Assembly (NCBI GenBank): GCA_020466095.1
Contig: CM035806.1
Location: 113,293,080-113,357,079 of the forward strand
Length of the DNA stretch: 64,000 nucleotides
Reading direction: 5' to 3'
From: Chlorops oryzae
Lineage: Eukaryota > Arthropoda > Insecta > Diptera > Chloropidae
This document shows, in pieces, positions 35,438 through 48,110 of this stretch. The stretch's first letter is position 1; each line of letters begins with the position of its first letter. The notes below the pieces were generated by a model. The model made no database searches, was not told where the DNA came from, and worked only from the letters and a program-made list of their open reading frames with translations. The translations under genes were made by a program, and so were the position numbers.

Positions 35438-36098
35438 CATATATTACTATATGTGGCACTCTACAACAACTATGCTTGTTGAGTTGAAGTAGGCCCCCGT
35501 TGCATGCATTCTTATGGCAAAATCAAAAACGTAGCACGCCCCCGAGAAATTCCGGGTCCGGTCTAACAAATCTTTTCAAATCTTGTAACATGTATCAAAA
35601 TGTTTGGTATAATTCATATACATGTATAAGTTCGTCAAATATTTTTTGTTAAAGCTCATTTTTTTCGACTAAAATATGGTTTTTATATAATATCAAAAAT
35701 CTTTACGTGAAATTTTCCTTTTGTTCTTCAACAACGCTAAAGAAGAGCACTCATGCGTCGAATATTACCGAATGTTTGTTTACAAAACAGAACAGCTGAT
35801 ATGAACTTTTCAGTGATGTAGAAAAAATTCTAGCTCGATACCAAACTAATGGCTCAAGTACTTATAACAAATCATGCTAAAATGAATACAAAAACTACTT
35901 ATTTTTCGAACTCCTCTCTTGAAAAGGGCACAGTATTGTATAATCTTTCATCAAAAACCTAAAAGGTTGTATACTAAAAAGAAAACATTAAAAAATTTCA
36001 ACTCAAGAATGCTTAGTTACAAAATTGAGTGAGTACTCAAAACATTCTAGCATCACTAATTCGGTTGTTGTTGGGAGTGCCACATATAGTAATATATG
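35438..36098. mobile_element. 661-bp hAT-type element
   Basis: The inverted ends CATATATTACTATATGTGGC are flanked by the perfect 8-bp duplication GTTTTGTT (35430-35437, 36099-36106). It lies inside the EnSpm-type coding region, and the frame is continuous once it is ignored. No coding content. Confidence 0.88.
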
Positions 36099-37426
36099 GT
36101 TTTGTTAAAGTTCGGGGCATTCTTTTTATAAAACTTGGTGGGTTAATTTTTTTTAATCGATCATCTACAATATTTGCATGAGTATGTAGTGACCAACGTT
36201 TATATCTATAAGCACCATCGAATAGTAACTTCATCAGATATTTTGTTACTCCAAGATAAACATTATGCATCACATCAATCGCTGTTCCACGTATCATATC
36301 CGGCATTAATTTACTCAAAGTTGTTGGACCTTTCACTCCATAAATTGTTCTTCGATTTGCTACAGCTGAGTCCACTAACTCTTCGTAAGTTTCGATAGTA
36401 CGATTCACTAAGTGTCCTTCAAATGGATATATGTGTGTGTTTCCATGTACACCTTCTTCTCTTATAGTGTAACCTTTCGCGTAACATCTTGGGCAGCCAT
36501 AGTCTCCATTGAACCGAATATGATTTAAAAAGTCAGATCTAGCCAAAGCGTCGCAGGTTCCACACAAAATAGATGCTTTAACGATTTGCAAATTTAATGA
36601 ATTTGGCACTTGAAAACTCACGCCATTATTGAAAGCTACCATTTGTAAATAAATTGGTCGCAGAAATGAATTTATCTCAGGATCTGAAGCACCAAACCAT
36701 AACCCGACTAGAATCATGTTTTCCTTCATGATTCGTTTTTTATAAGGAAGTTCATTTATTACTAGGTAAAATGGCCATGCACTGGATTTAGCTGATTTGA
36801 ATATTGGTACACCATCAGTGTGCCACATAAACGTAAGATGGTAATCATAAGAATGTGGATCAAGTGCCCTCATGTATTCTTTGTATAAAATACCATCATA
36901 TATGTCTTCAATATTGGCATTGTGTTGTTTTATACGATTTTTTTTATATGACAAATTTTCGACAAATCCCGGTTGCATGATAAGTCTTTGCAATTGATTA
37001 GCGATTGGAATTTCGATAAAGTATAGATTTTCAGATTGATCATGTGTATTATTACAGCAATTACATACGGAATTTTTGGACGCAAGATCGCTTGTGCATT
37101 TTGAACAATAGTAGTGTTTCTTTAAAGGAATTTCACTGCCAATGAAATATTTTTGAAATTTGTAGACAGTTTTTTTGTGATGAGAATCTGTAGGCAAATG
37201 CAGAGATATAAGCGATAAAAGGTCTGCAAAAGCATTCCCACTTATATTGTACTTCGTAGCATATATGAATATAGATAGCATACTTTCTGATAGTTTAAGA
37301 GGTGCGTTTTCGTATATGAGAGGATCATTATCATTATTAATGTCAGCATCGCTATCGTCATCATTGTAGTCGGCGTTTTTATAATAACCATTTTTGTCGT
37401 CGTCACTGTCACTATCATTTTTATTG

Positions 37427-37745
37427 TAAATTAATTCCTCATCATCATCAGAGGTTTCATCGTGCTCTTCTGTTTCTTCGGTTCCTGAATTTTCACGCAA
37501 TTGCGCTCCTACCTCAACTTCATGATCACTATTATCATTATCATATCTGTTGTAAATTAATTCCTCATCATCATCAGAGGTTTCATCGTGCTCTTCTGTT
37601 TCTTCGGTTCCTGAATTTTCACGCAATTGCGCTCCTACCTCAACTTCATGATCACTATTATCATTATCATATCTGTTGTAAATTAATTCCTCATCATCAT
37701 CAGAGGTTTCATCGTGCTCTTCTGTTTCTTGGGTTTCTGAATGCC
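37427..37745 (-). repeat. 126-bp in-frame tandem repeat in EnSpm-type ORF
   Basis: Two and a half copies of a 126-bp unit encode a 42-residue acidic block (ETEEHDETSDDDEELIYN, then DNDNSDHEVEV). The units are virtually identical, implying recent duplication while the frame was being kept. Confidence 0.9.
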
Positions 37746-38007
37746 CATTATAAGTAGCTGAATTTATAGTTGGATTACTTTGATAAATACGTTGGTGAAC
37801 GTTATCAGCACAAATATTGCTCTGCCTAAAAATATAAACAAAAATTATTTTCAAATAAATTACGTTTAAGATACATAGTTTTAATTACACATCCCAGCAA
37901 TCAATCTAACTTCTTTAAGACTAATGTTGCGAAGCTGCTGCAAGCTCGCCGAAAAACCGCGAAAAAATATCGCTATATCTTTGACTTTGCAGTCAAACAT
38001 AAGAAAC

Positions 38008-38640
38008 AAGTAAGGGTGTTATAGTCAGGCGAGCCTGACAATACAATACCAGACACAAACTTGTATGTTTGAATAGTTTTTTAAACAGGTCCTAAAATAT
38101 GCATACATGCTTTTGCAGTCTAATTTGAAGTCAAAATGATTATGGCTATACGAACAATACTTACTGTTCGTCAAGCGATGGTTCACTTCTCATTCTCTTC
38201 AACAACGCCCATCTTCTTGTTCTACAATAATCTGATAAATTCGTAGAATTTTTTATTTTCGGCATTTTGATAAACGGTTATTACAAATTTGAGTGAAAGA
38301 AGCACTTAACCTTGATTTAAGGAACTATTGTAACATAGAGCTCAAAATGTATTTATGAAACTTCGATAAATCGGGTAATTTTTCAATACGGTTGAATCAA
38401 GTGATGTTAATCCATTCGATTGCAGTCCAGAAGAAAATCGATTAGTGGCGTCGGACCTTGAGCTCACCCATAAAAATTTATATTTCGTCCTCCTGCAGCC
38501 ACGCCCACAAATGGAGATTTTTCGTAACTTACGTAAAGAAAGGCAAAACATAGTGCGTCAATATTGTCGGGACGCTGGGTATATGAAAGTGGGCTTCAAC
38601 CACTTTAGCTTTTTTACTTGTTATATTTGAAAAATATGCG
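38008..38640. repeat. two mini-me-type fragments in opposite orientation
   Basis: 38008-38100 matches the start of the 4464 copy (AGGGTGTTATAGTCAGGCG). 38480-38640 is the reverse complement of 14125-14225, ending CTTTTTTACTTGTT. The stretch between is not assigned. Confidence 0.5.
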
Positions 38641-38696
38641 CGCGGAAACGTATGATTATATAATGCAGTAAAATGCCAAATCCATACAAAACAATG

Positions 38697-40614
38697 GCAC
38701 GTTCCTTTTGAAGCGATTCGTTGATAATGGCATCTTTTCTGATGGTTGGCACAGCACCACGCTTTAAAAACCTCCTTTTTGTAAAACCTTTTGGAAACAG
38801 GAATTAAACAGTTAAACCATTTATTAGGTGTAGTAAAAAGAAATCCATTATTTTTGCATTAAATTGAGGGCTTTATTTAAGATAGTTAGAATGACCCGAT
38901 TTAGGTCAAATATGCGCCGTTTTGTTCGATAACTTGTTGCCATTTTAAAGGTAATTTCATTATGCCTCTCTCATAGAAGCCCTCGTTCCTATTAGCAAAA
39001 AATTGAGACAGTCGAATTTCAGAAGCCTCTCTTGAAGCGAATGTTTCACCAGCAAAATTGTTCGCCATGGAGAGGAACAGATGGTAATCACTTGGTGCCA
39101 GGTCCGGACTATAAGGTGGATGCAGAAGAACCTCCCAACTAAACTCCCGGAGCTTCTGGCGAGTCACTATCGATGTGTGTGGCCTGGCGTTGTCCTGATG
39201 GAACACAATTCCTCTCCTATTGGCCAAAGCTGGCCGCTTATGGGCGATTGCTTCCTTCAGACGGTCCAATCGTTGACAGTAGAGTTCCGAGTTAAGAGTT
39301 TTGCCGTATGGGAGCAGCTCATAGTAGATAATTCCCTACCAATCCCACCAAACACACAGCAAAACCTTCCTGGCCGTCAATCCTGGCTTGGCCACCGTTT
39401 CCGCCGGTTCACCGTGTTTCGACCACGACCGTTTTCGCTTGACGTTGTCGTAAGTGACCCACTTTTCATCACCAGTCACCAACCGCTTCAGAAATGGGTC
39501 GATTTTGTTGCGGTTCAGCAGCGATTCGCAGATGGAAATTCGGTCTATGAGGTTTTTTTGCGTTAACTCGTGTGGCACCCATACATCGAGCTTCTTTGTG
39601 TATCCAGCCTTATTCAAATGGTTCCAAACGGTTTTTTGTGCAATCTTTAGGTCTTTTGCAATCGAAACAGTGCTAACATGACGGTCGGACTCGATAATTT
39701 CCATGATTTTATCGACATTTTCGACAATTGGCCTTCCAGTGCGTGGTGCATCCTTGACATCGAAGTTACCGGAACGGAATCGACGAAACCAAAATTGCGC
39801 ATGATTGGCTGTTACAGTATCAGGTCCATAAACGCTATTCACATTTTCAGCCGCCTGGCTTGCGTTTTCTCCCTTATCGAAGAAAAACTGTAAAATGTAG
39901 CGAATTTTCTCTTTGCTGATGTCCATCTTTGACAAGCTCTCAAACAAAACTGAATCAATCAATCAAAAAAGTGTCAAAAAAGCTTTTTTAGTAGGAACTG
40001 TCTTCTTTCTAATGCCCCCTAGCGGAACACGATCGGACTTATACAACGCGAGATGCAGATAAATAACGCCATCTATTGGAAAAATAATGGATTTCTTTTT
40101 ACTACACCAATATTTTGCTTAATCAACTTATAACTTACCCATTTTATATTGCAGGCTATTTTCAAAATCTTCCGGCTTAAAATGCTCCATGCATATGAAA
40201 GACGTCTTTTCGTTGAACTTTTTGCCACGACAACAAAAGGATATCCATTGCTTTTTCACGTTATCATCCGAAGGGAACGAAAAAAAAGCTATTGCACATG
40301 CTTTGGACTTGTTCCAACTATGGCAATTTTTTACTGCACACTTCATTGTATATTTATTGTTTGCTTTGTTTTATTCCCGCACGTGTTAATGTGTTGATTC
40401 GAATTTTTTTCGCACAGAATTCAAAATAGTCAAACAACACGAGGCGTTTTGTGCTATGTCTACGTCACGAAAAACAGCTGATTTTTGTAAACAACATAAC
40501 GGACATGCGCGCTGCATTATCTCCTTTTGTTTGTATCATGCTTTCAGACTACACCTATTTGCATTTAGCAGCATTCTGCATTTAAGTCAACTGTTTCGTT
40601 TGTTGAATAAGGCG
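38697..40614. repeat. 1.9-kb direct repeat, copy 2 (P right end with mariner)
   Basis: Identical to 31996-33913. It carries a truncated P-like end (to 40540), the mariner at 38824-40110 with transposase pseudogene 38901-39926 (minus), and the THAP exon at 40139-40346 (minus). The mariner shares its exact insertion site with copy 1, so the segment was copied as a block and not by separate transposition. Confidence 0.95.
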
Positions 40615-40924
40615 GCCAACCGTCCCGTATTCTGCGGAACCGTCCCGTAAACACAGTTGTGATCCCGTATTAAAACATCAAATAAAATATATCTCACCCA
40701 TTATATATATAGTTCATAATTCATAACTCAATAGTAATATTGTTGCTGTCTAATTTAAATACAACAATTCCAGCATATTCTGTCTTTTTTTGGATAGGGA
40801 TGGTTGTCCCGCATTGACTTATTATAAAATTGGCCTCCTTATTTTTGAATGTCTTTATAAACAAGGAAATTGTATAGAAGGGAGCTTCTCAAAATAGAGG
40901 TCTTGTCATATTTAAAGAGGAGGA

Positions 40925-41397
40925 ACCAAGTATTACAGTATGAGAAACGAGCTAATAGGCAATTCAACAAAGCTAATAGGCAATTCACCAAAGGCTACAA
41001 CAACCACACGGCGTAACAGGCAATCCACCACGATGCCTCTTTGGGCATTGTTGTCGTCTCTAGAAATTGGGCAAGTACAAGGAGTTAGTTTTTTTAAGGG
41101 ATTTTTTTTTCATATATAACCGGAGAAAGTCAGATATAATATAGTTTTTTAAAGAATCATTATACCATTTTAAACTTTAGAATTTCTTTTAACATTTATT
41201 TTTCCTTTTTATTATTAGAAAAATTCACGTACTACAAAAAAGTGATTTCCGAGTTTTTGGTCTGGTTTCATTTAGACGTTAGTGTGGCATCCATGGAGAA
41301 CAGATGGTCCCAAATGGAACGAGTTAATAGTGCAAATCGATGGTGAAAATAGTAACCGGCTACAATTTGAACGTTTAGCTTTTAGAAATGAGACTTT
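40925..41397. repeat. third, diverged copy of the Mutator-arm flank
   Basis: 40925-41200 matches the reverse complement of 26340-26790, and 41218-41397 matches 26100-26264 plus the sequence split at 15984/20578. It lacks three insertions found elsewhere (15984-20578, 20592-20771, 26598-26750) and so supplies their unfilled sites. Confidence 0.8.
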
Positions 41398-43115
41398 TAT
41401 AAACTTTTATCCTTTTTTTTTAAAGAAATAAACTATAATATTATAAAAAAATTTATTTATGATAACTCCATTCCCTAAGAAGAATGTATTTCAATATACT
41501 GCAAACAGGTCCTAGCTTAGATTTTTTAAAGTCTTCGCTATGAAATTCAAAATTAATTTTATGTTTAGGTATGGAAACCTAAAAATTCAAATTAATCGTT
41601 ATTTCCAGTAAATAAACAAACAAGGAAAACGAAGGAAGCCTTCATTAGAGTTGTAGGATTTTTTTCAATACTTTGTGGAATTATTTTTGCCTCAAAAATC
41701 ATCTGAATTGTGTAAAGTCACAATCTTCCGATATATTTTTGTGAAATAAGGAATTTGAGCTTTGTTTTAGCCTCCGATTAACAAAATATATAGCGGTTTA
41801 TCTGTGTAGGGTATTCCATGGTCAGATTCGCTTTACCATAAAAACCTTTACTTCTTTAATTTGGAAACATGCATTTTAAAAATATGTAATTTCCTTTAAT
41901 GTCGAAATTATCTTGCTAAAAACAATTATTATTGCTTTTTATTTGGTTTTATTTTGTTTTAAGAATTCGTTTGAGTACTCGGTTCAGTATCGATAAAAGC
42001 TTTGTGCTTAGAGTATTTGTGCATCGCTGACGAAATCGTTCAATTTAAATGCAATATTGAATACTGATTTGCGAAGGTCGCAGATGCTCAAATGTACTCT
42101 AAAATGAAGGAGCATCTCTACTTTGCTGTTTGCAACTTCAATTTTTGCTAAAAAGGGTCATAATATAATGTTATGGCATGTTTAAAAATCGCAAATTCTT
42201 CGACTTATTTTTGACAGTCAGCTGATTTTTACTCAACTTCACCACAGCATTGGGAGCCATATAGCATTTTGACAGGCTTTCCCATACTGTAATACTTGGG
42301 AGGAACATTGTTTGTATTAACTAATTGGGGTTTTTAATTTCTTCTTAAGACACTTTTCTCGATTTTTCACAATTTGCGGCAGGCGTCAACCAGTTGTTTG
42401 GGCTGGGGTTGCCTAGAATTTAATTTTATTTTGTACTTTTCTCGCCACTGTTGCAGAGAATTCATTATAAATTCAGAATATAGCTGCAATCATTCATGGC
42501 ATAAGACGGCATAACAGAACATAACATAACATAAAATAACATAAGCGCTTTTTGAGTAGTCAGTGAAGACATAAGAAAACATAAGAGCACAGAAGAGGCA
42601 ATGTTGTAATTTGCGCACATTGCGGAAAGGGGGTAAAAATTATTTCCACAATTTCTCAAGAAATAATTAACAAACGCTTGTAAATCAGTTCGGGACATGC
42701 CGAAAAGTAATAATATATATTTTGCTTTCATAAAAAATTATATGCTTAATACTATTTTAATATATTACAACATTAGTAATTGTGGCTTTTCGAGATTTTC
42801 ATAAAAAGGGCAAATGTGGCAGCTTTGGGAAGGAGTTGGCAACACAAATTCAAATCAGCTGGCTCGAACTTACATAAGACGGCATAAGAAAAATCTATTT
42901 TCTACAGCTTCTTCTGTTCTGTTATGTTATGTTATGCCATCACTGACCACTTGCATACAACATGTATTGAATAGATAGAATCAGCTGATTATGCTATGTT
43001 ATGTTATGCCGTCTTATTTAAATACACGGATAAATGCAGAAGTTGGCTCTAAATCTAGATTTAACTGCAAGTCTGAAAAGGCTATAAACGAATAACACTA
43101 CTGAACAAAAAAAAA
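41398..43115. other. unassigned AT-rich sequence with an inverted CATAACATAA pair
   Basis: No gene recognised. ATAAGACGGCATAACA-type sequence at about 42500 and its inverse near 42993-43017, with extra ATAACATAAC words, suggest a small foldback element with unclear borders. Confidence 0.35.
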
Positions 43116-43543
43116 ATATCCTCGACATTTGATACATCATTTCTATGTAGAAATTTGCGCTGAATCCAAATATGAAGTCAGATTGTTCAAAAGTAGAACA
43201 GTTTTTGAGTTTTTTTTTTGTTACAGAAAAAGACGACCTCAGTTTTTATGTAATATCTTCAATATTTGTTAACCGATTTTTTTTATGTTACAAACAAGTG
43301 TGTAAAAGTTGGTAAATAGCTAAAAATTACAACAATTTACACAAATTATAGACTTTGAGTAAGCATATCTTTTGTGTTTCGACGTATTTTAATACATTTT
43401 TCACCTTAGAAAAGATTTTTTAATTCTCTTTTATTTGATAAAACTAAAATCGCATTCACAATTTTTCATGTTTGGATTCATATTCATATTTGGATTCAGC
43501 GCAAAATTCTACATATAAATGATGTATCAAATGTCGAGGATAT
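43116..43543. mobile_element. 428-bp MITE with long inverted ends
   Basis: The ends ATATCCTCGACATTTGATAC continue inverted for about 60 bp into GCGCTGAATCCAAATATGA. Non-coding interior. No confident target duplication because the left flank is an A-run. Confidence 0.7.
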
Positions 43544-43625
43544 GAGAATTGTTGAAAATTTGTGGTGTTTTGTAATCGGCGGTGGAATACGCCGAACAAT
43601 TCACGCGAATTCACGTGGGTGAACA

Positions 43626-43773
43626 TATAAAAGTTCATAAATAATCAGTATTTTAATGATCTTAAATTCTTTTTATTCACGATGGCTTCTCTCCTCTTTT
43701 TCTAATGACGTCCCTTCTTATTCATACCTGTTCATTACAATCTACCAAGTACTTATTAAAAGCACTCATTACA
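43626..43773 (-). repeat. gypsy 3' LTR
   Basis: 148 bp, starting TGTAATGAGTGC on the minus strand and ending ACTTTTATA, with GAACA outside. It differs from the 5' LTR at about 6 positions. The last bases are TA, not the usual CA. Confidence 0.82.
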
Positions 43774-44518
43774 ATAATTTTTATTTAAAATTTTTTTTTT
43801 TTTTTAAACTTAGGGGCTTGACATTTCTACCACTACGTGTTTGATAACACAGGCCGACATCAAAAATCCCCTTTGAAATTGAAGTAGTGATTCTATTAGA
43901 TTTTTGTGTGCTGAAAAATTGAAAATTTTCAAAAAAATTCCATCACGTCAGAATTTCGAGAAAATCGCGTAAGAGTTTTTAACGACCATTGCTTGTTTGA
44001 AACTCGTTTTGCTCGTATATGGCTTAAAATATTTTAAAATTTTTAAATCTTTTATGTTCTTAAAACATCATTCTTTAATATGACATCAAAAATAACTAAC
44101 AAAACGTTAAATGAATGGAGTAAAATGATGCTCAAAGTCGAAATTTTGAAAAAATTTTCAAAGATTTTTATTATTTTTGGACTTTGAATGAACATAGCCC
44201 ACCCATTAGCAGTCCTCCGTCCAAAAACGATATTTTAAATTGTTTGCAAATAAATTGTGTGTACATATGTCAAATCTAAGAACTGCAGCACAAACGATTT
44301 CCACGATATAGAGGTTTTTCTAAAGCAACTCAAATCGGAGATTCGTATACATAACATAATAAAGTTGGAAATGAAAAACTCACTTGTTTTTTCGTTTGAA
44401 AAAGAAGAAATTACTAGATCGATTTGAAATATTGAGTTGGAAATAAATAAATTGCTCATAATAGAGCGAACAAAATAAACATTCGTTCTTCTTGAGGTCA
44501 AATGAGATCAATATTTTC

Positions 44519-44981
44519 TAGTGTCCGACCGAAGGTGGATTTTTAGCCGAAGCCGAAGCCGAAGCCGAACAATCGGCAGAGTTGAAGACTTCGGCCGAAG
44601 ACCGAAGGCCGAAGCCGAATGCAAAACATTTTACAGTAAGGAAACAAAATCAGTCTTTATTCATTTGACAAGCACAAAAAACAAAATAACACCTCAGCGC
44701 TAAAGAGGGCTGTTGGAGGGACAGATAAATATTTCTCGGCCATGCGTTTAATGTTGAAAAATTTTGTGCAATTGTGCAAAAATTTACGGCAATAATTCAC
44801 TAGTGTAAAAGGTCTCAATGAAGCAATTGAAAATCTATCGTGACTTTTTTACTTCCATTAAAATGCAAAAATATTCGGCTTAAATATTCGGCTTTTTCCA
44901 GCCGAAGCCGAAGCCGAAGATTAAGAATTAGCCGATTATGCCGATTACCGAAGCCGAAGCCGAACCTTCGGTCGGACACTA
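44519..44981. mobile_element. 463-bp hAT element with GCCGAA repeats
   Basis: The inverted ends TAGTGTCCGACCGAAGG fit the hAT end rule (YARNG). They are flanked by ATATTTTC (44511-44518, 44982-44989). Both ends carry runs of GCCGAA. No coding region. Located in the loop of the foldback element. Confidence 0.82.
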
Positions 44982-45278
44982 ATATTTTCTCTTAAAATGC
45001 ATACATACAAGCTTATATCGTGACCAAAAGCTGTGTCGCGGCAGTAAACGTAGTGAGCTATGGAATTACGCAAATTTTAATCAGAACTTTATTTTTCCCT
45101 GACCCAATATATCAAATTGATCTAGTAATTTCTTATTTTTCAAACGAAAAAACAAGTGAGTTTTTCATTTCCAACTTGTATTATGTTATGTACCTATACG
45201 AATCTCCGATTTCAGTTACTTTAGAAAAACCTCTATATCGTGGAAATTGTTTGTGCTGCAGTTCTTAGATTTGACATA

Positions 45279-45749
45279 TGTACACGTGAAATGCAGCCCT
45301 GCTCTCGACATTAGTAGCCGCGGCGAATTTTGGTTCAATTGGGCGGTCTTTTTATGACGTCTGACTGTTTCCGGTTTCCTTCTTCTCTTGGGCTTCGACA
45401 GCAACGCTTCGCGATAACGGACTATCTTTGCGTATATCCACGGAGTATTTTTTAATCTTTTGTAATACTAAAATTTTATTGTATCAACAGTCAAGTATCC
45501 GACCTGGCTCGGCATCCTAACATTATTTGTTGAAATCAAATACATTTATTTTGTAAAATTATTCCATTCCGGTAAAATAAGATAATTATATTGAAATAAT
45601 CGAATTTTGAATATTGCGTCCTTATTCGCGTCGGAACCCGGAAAGAAAAACGTGAGTATAGTTCTTCTGGAAACTATCACCTTTGGAGAGAAGTCCTAAA
45701 TCTATCATTTTCTCTTGATCCCTTTATCCGATCGATCGCGGCCCAAACA
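45279..45749 (+). repeat. BEL 5' LTR
   Basis: 471 bp from TGTACACGTGAAATG to CGGCCCAAACA. Differences from the 3' LTR: C for T in GGGCGGTC, CTTCGCG for CGTCGCG, and one fewer T in GTCCTAAATC. Confidence 0.93.
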
Positions 45750-45754
45750 TTAAC

Positions 45755-45772
45755 TGGTCCTTCGAGCCGGAT
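45755..45772 (+). other. BEL primer binding site (tRNA-Tyr type)
   Basis: TGGTCCTTCGAGCCGGAT starts five bases after the LTR. It is the complement of a 3' end reading CCGGCTCGAAGGA plus CCA, which fits fly tRNA-Tyr as I remember it. Confidence 0.7.
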
Positions 45773-46289
45773 ATTCAGCTCCACCCAAACTCATCTCTTT
45801 TTATTCTTCCACGATCGATTCTGCGAAAATCCAAAAAAAAAACCAAACCGATTGGAATCACCCTCATCCACCGGAAACCATCCTAAACAAGTAAACCGCT
45901 ATTCACGTGAGTGCTGTCGTTGTTGTTGCTGCAGGTGAAGCTGTGACTGGTGTTGCTGTGCCACGCGTCTGTCTCCGACCTCGCGAACCAAAGGTGCAAC
46001 CTTCGTTACATTCCCATTCTTGGAATCACTAACATACAGACATTTATAAGTAGACAAGCCATCATCTTGTCTTCTGCACTTCTACACATATCTATTGTAC
46101 CTCCGTGTCTCCAATCCCCATAACATTGATTGGAGCACCCCTCTTCGTACCTTATTCTTATCATAATCCAATAGGGAATCCTAACCTTTCATACCTTTGC
46201 ATACTAAAAGCCCCGCGCTATCCTACGCACACATCCACGAACAGTGACACCTATACATACACCTACATGCCAACCGAAGAAAAGAGGCC

Positions 46290-46440
46290 ATTTACACGTT
46301 AAGACATTTCGATAATGAAACACACTTTTTGTGGGCTAGGGACGCACGGGGATATGGTATGGTAGCGTTTTTCTCTCTTCCCCCTGCCTCCCTTGCCAAC
46401 GAAAATTTGTTTCATTATCGAAATGTCTTAACGTGTAAAT
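46290..46440. repeat. 32-bp perfect inverted repeat in the BEL leader
   Basis: Arms 46290-46321 and 46409-46440 (starting ATTTACACGTTAAGACATTT) are perfect complements with an 87-bp loop. Either a small MITE inside BEL or a structural element of the leader RNA. Similar GGCC-TTTACACGT ends occur at 60546-60720. Confidence 0.8.
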
Positions 46441-46503
46441 AGCGTAAAAGCGAAATAAACGCAGAAAAGGCCACCTTAAGCCACCCGCGCAATTTGCAAC
46501 CTT

Positions 46504-46640
46504 TAAGCCGTTTTTACACGGTGCGATTTTTAAGCCATCTTTACACGGGGCGATTTTTAAGCCATTTTTACACGGTGCGATTTTTAAGCCATCTTTACAC
46601 GGGGCGATTTTTAAGCTATCTTTACACGGTGCGATTTTAA
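46504..46640 (+). repeat. 27-28-bp tandem repeat in the BEL leader
   Basis: About five copies of TTAAGCCATCTTTACACGG(G/T)GCGATTT between the hairpin and gag. The long frame on the opposite strand here only reflects the repeat. Confidence 0.9.
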
Positions 46641-46866
46641 GCTTTCTCATTGCATTCAAGCGTGATTTTTCGAATTTTTGAATCAATTTAGATGCTTATT
46701 ACACTATCACTACAAGTCAACGATTAAATTTAAAATTCCTCTAACAAAACAAATAAATAAATAAAAATAAAGATTTTTTTTAAAATAATTTACAACGATT
46801 TTTCATTTAACAACGATTCAAAACAACCAGAAGTAAACAGATTTTCGAGAAAGGAGCTCAGTGTCT

Positions 46867-48110
46867 ATGTCGATTAAAAACCCCCTTTCCATCTTTGATC
46901 CCATTATGTCGTCGGTTGAATCTTTCACTCTCGTATCGGACTCCCTCATCCAGTTTGAAGTCAGTTTTAATGAAGTTCCACAACGATTGCATACGATTTA
47001 TTCACTCGAGGTCCAACGAGACGAAATTAAATCCCTCTGGGTCGTTAAGGATGCTCAACAAAAATGTCTTCTGCAGTTGAGTGCTCCGGGTGCTCAAGAT
47101 TTAGCGAATATTACGGTTGTGAGTTCAAAATATAATACCACCTATCAAGCATATGTCCGATGCCTATCCAAAATAAGTGAGCTGTCTGCCGGATTGTCTG
47201 CTCCAGCTGCTCCGACCCATTTGACAGAAGAATCGATCCCATCTAATATCCGTCTGCCTCCTTGTGATACTGAGGTTTTTAGTGGAGAGTATGTTACTTG
47301 GCCCTCCTTTCGTGACATTTTTTCTGCCGTGTACATAAACAATTCAAGATTAACCAAAGTGGAGAAACTGTTTCATTTACGGCACAAAACAAAGGGAGAA
47401 GCCTTGGACTTGGTAAAGATTTCCCCATTAACCAACGATGGTTTCGACCAGGCATAGAGGAACCTACAGGATCGATACGAGAACAAGCGCCTTCTTATCA
47501 ATAGCCAACTCAAAATTCTCTTTAATTTGTCTGCCGTGTCAACTGAAACTGGATCCAAACTTAAAGAATTACATCGGGCGATCAATAATTGCATTTCTTC
47601 GCTTACTCAATATCAAGTCAACGTTAGTAATTGGGATCCGATTCTGGTCTTTTTATGTTCTTCGAAATTACCGAATGTGTCTCTCGCTCTCTGGGAACAA
47701 TCCGTTGAAGATAAATCAACAACTCCAAGTTGGAAGGACATGGATCGCTTCCTAACTCAAAGATTTCAAGCTTTAGAAGCATATTCCGATGTACGCAGTC
47801 CTACTGTCTTGTCTCAAAAGGAATCCCCTTCTTCAACGAAACCAAAAGGCAAATAATCCTTCCAGACCAACGTCTCTACGTCCTCCTCTCAATGCAAACT
47901 CTGCTCAGAACCCCATTCTATCAGAAATTTTTCAAAATTCCTTCAGATGAATATGAACGATAAGGCCTCAACCGTCAAAACGTTACGGCTCTGTTCCAAT
48001 TGTCTCGCCTCTGCACATGTGTTTAAAGACTGCAAAAGCACTCGTTCATGTCTCAAATGCAACCGAAAGCATCACACACTTCTTCATAGAGAAGATCTGA
48101 ACACGTCCCT
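46867..48110 (+). pseudogene. BEL Gag with nucleocapsid zinc knuckles
   Basis: Structural protein of the particle, opening MSIKNPLSIFDP. The capsid-like part contains LPPCDTEVFSGEYVTWPSF and DRYENKRLLI, typical of BEL Gag. Knuckles CSNCLASAHVFKDC and CLKCNRKHHTLLH sit at about 47990-48095. The frame is continuous with pol but for TAG 47455-47457 and TAA 47854-47856. The gap to the LTR holds a long leader with the hairpin and tandem repeats. Confidence 0.85.

Larger units (their letters stand above)
34356..37825 (-). pseudogene. CMC/EnSpm (CACTA)-type transposase, disrupted
   Basis: The coding sequence starts at an acceptor (TTTTTAG|GCAGAGC), so there are exons upstream. Acidic tandem repeats come first, then cysteine pairs CSKCTSDL and CNCCNNTH. 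The conserved core follows: LTFMWHTDGVPIFKSAKSS, WPFYLVINELPYKKR, GDYGCPRCYAKG, and DVMHNVYLGVTKYLMK. This matches the large transposases of animal EnSpm elements. A 661-bp hAT-type element sits inside at 35438-36098; beyond it WKASEWKYF and FPFEDLLGKIKN continue the family order. A frameshift lies near 35080. Terminal CACTA repeats were not located. Confidence 0.75.

Noticed and set aside
31996..40614. A giant LTR element with 1.9-kb LTRs
   Set aside because: The direct repeats contain a P end, a THAP exon and a mariner, and lack TG/CA ends and a primer site.
42465..43017. A gene in the ATAACATAAC region
   Set aside because: Low-complexity inverted words explain the open frame; no motif.
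46336..46686. Minus-strand ORF with KIAPCKDGL repeats
   Set aside because: It is the 27-28-bp leader tandem repeat read backwards.
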